Assembly (NCBI GenBank): GCA_027074515.1
Contig: JALTCQ010000091.1
Coordinates: 1-6,604 of the forward strand
Length of the DNA: 6,604 bases
Source of the DNA: Microcaldota archaeon
GTDB taxonomy: Archaea; Iainarchaeota; Iainarchaeia; JAADDC01
Direction of reading: 5' to 3'
A program made the translations under genes and the position numbers. Below are positions 5,718-6,604 of this stretch, piece by piece (positions within the stretch are counted from its first letter, which is position 1; every line of letters begins with the position of its first letter). The notes below the pieces were generated by a model that saw only the letters and a list, made by a program, of their open reading frames with translations, searched no databases and was not told the origin of the DNA.

Positions 5718-6539
5718 ATGCGCGGGAACACGCTGGCAGTAGTGGCAATAGCCATCATCATCGTTGTTGGAGCGGCCATCTACGCCGCGGTGCAGACAGT
5801 CGGAAAGGGTTCCGGCCAAGGTCAAGCTCCAACAGGAGCACTCACGAAACAAGTGCCGCAACAGGTGAACACCCCCTCCACACGAACGGGCACGAGCGCG
5901 GCAAGAGGAACAAGCGAGACGCAGCCAAGACTACGCGAGGATCTCACAGACATAGAGATGAACGGCAATGGTGACTCGTGCAACGGCCCGCTCTTCTGGA
6001 CGGGAACGGACTGGAAGAACTGCTCATACCTCACACACCACGAGTGCGAGGGCGGAAAAATACTGACAATCGCAGGCATCTGTGGCGAGAACGGCTGTGA
6101 AGAAAAGACAGTAGAGGAACAGCCGTGCAACGCGTGCAGAACCGTAAAGGTCTGGGGAAAGAACGACGCCGTGTGCCTGAAATCGCCTGAAGACAACGTT
6201 ATCGTGCTTGAGTGTGGCAAAGACAACGAGGAGAACGCCTGCTGTTGCTACATAACCCACCACACGTACACCCTAAAAACGCCCGTGCCAGCCCAGCAAA
6301 TATGGATAAAATTCAAGCCAGGCTATGGTGCAGGCTGTCCAGCAGAGGTCAGCGCGGTGATAAAGGAACCAAACGGCAAGAAGACGGTGATCCAAGCGAA
6401 CAAAGCGCTGGGCCACGTAGTTGGATACATGCATGCGGAACTCAATGGAATGCGTGTGTCAAAGGTACGAGTGATCGAATCCGCGGGCTGCTACTTGGAC
6501 AAATCTGCAGTGATCATAGAAACCGGTGGAGCGAGCTGA
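5718..6539 (+). CDS. Membrane-anchored cysteine-rich extracytoplasmic protein (273 aa)
   Basis: The product is 273 aa from the ATG at 5718. Residues 5-23 form one hydrophobic anchor (L-A-V-V-A-I-A-I-I-I-V-V). A low-complexity Gly/Gln/Thr/Ser linker (about 28-70) follows, and then an outside domain with 14 cysteines (88, 102, 110, 122, 127, 137, 140, 153, 166, 175-177, 207, 258). The even number and the C-C-C triplet point to disulfides or metal binding. Residues about 183-270 look like a beta sandwich (Q-I-W-I-K-F-K-P; V-S-K-V-R-V-I-E-S), loosely like discoidin-type binding domains, but this is only an impression. The frame is open back to 5622, but that stretch overlaps the HD gene and would put charged sequence before the anchor; the TATA spacing also supports 5718. 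No named family is recognised. The location suggests a cell-surface role, like the other exported proteins here. Confidence 0.8.
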   Translation: MRGNTLAVVAIAIIIVVGAAIYAAVQTVGKGSGQGQAPTGALTKQVPQQVNTPSTRTGTSAARGTSETQPRLREDLTDIEMNGNGDSCNGPLFWTGTDWKNCSYLTHHECEGGKILTIAGICGENGCEEKTVEEQPCNACRTVKVWGKNDAVCLKSPEDNVIVLECGKDNEENACCCYITHHTYTLKTPVPAQQIWIKFKPGYGAGCPAEVSAVIKEPNGKKTVIQANKALGHVVGYMHAELNGMRVSKVRVIESAGCYLDKSAVIIETGGAS

Positions 6540-6540
6540 G

Positions 6541-6604
6541 ATGCAGATCTATGTCCGCGCCAAGAAGGATAAGGACGCGCTGGAGCACGTGTTCAGGACA
6601 GAGT
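6541..6604 (+). CDS. Unidentified protein, 5' end only
   Basis: ATG at 6541 lies one base after the TGA of the preceding gene and opens a frame of 21 codons to the window edge (M-Q-I-Y-V-R-A-K-K-D-K-D-A-L-E-H-V-F-R-T-E). The tight spacing suggests cotranscription with the cysteine-rich protein. The start is charged and has no signal peptide or membrane segment, so a cytoplasmic product is likely. Too short to assign. Confidence 0.5.
   Translation, partial: MQIYVRAKKDKDALEHVFRTE

Overview
The window comes from an archaeon. It carries one complete archaeal-type 16S rRNA gene (about 3451-4951) flanked by a textbook bulge-helix-bulge processing stem. The genes around it start with archaeal class III (DUF361-type) prepilin signals, and TATA-like boxes lie about 25-26 bp upstream of several start codons, the geometry of leaderless archaeal transcripts. 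The rRNA is divergent at normally invariant sites and is not followed by tRNA-Ala or 23S. That fits a small-genome, DPANN-like lineage (Micrarchaeota/Diapherotrites-type), but lineage is an inference that needs a tree.

Left part (1-1057, minus strand): a tightly packed operon of four short genes, the last cut by the window edge. Each starts with a class III prepilin signal (R-G, then a hydrophobic stretch with an acidic residue at +4/+5). They read like pilin and minor-pilin subunits of a type IV pilus-like filament. The three internal genes all have GGTGA exactly 4 nt before the start codon.

1132-2028 (plus strand, divergent from the operon): a pilin-type signal and transmembrane N-terminus fused to a phage-tail-fibre-like repeat (NVGIG...LDI-NG) and an A-rich C-terminal beta domain. 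This looks like a pilus-borne adhesin.

2100-3075 (plus): the remains of a secreted, cysteine-rich surface protein. It can be followed through three reading frames, with two frameshifts and three in-frame stops. One stop arises at the junction of a 9-bp tandem duplication.

3147-5035: the rRNA transcription unit, with promoter, structured leader, bulge-helix-bulge arms, 16S and short trailer. Right after it comes an HD-domain nucleotidase of the YfbR/HDDC2 type (5075-5692). Then follow a membrane-anchored protein with 14 cysteines (5718-6539) and the first 21 codons of a gene running off the right edge (6541-6604).

Taken together, the rRNA gene sits inside a surface/adhesion neighbourhood. 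I see no CRISPR array, transposase, tRNA or 23S. The strongest points of interest are the pilin/tail-fibre chimera, the decayed surface gene, the complete processing stem around an orphan 16S, and the unusual bases in the 16S decoding region.
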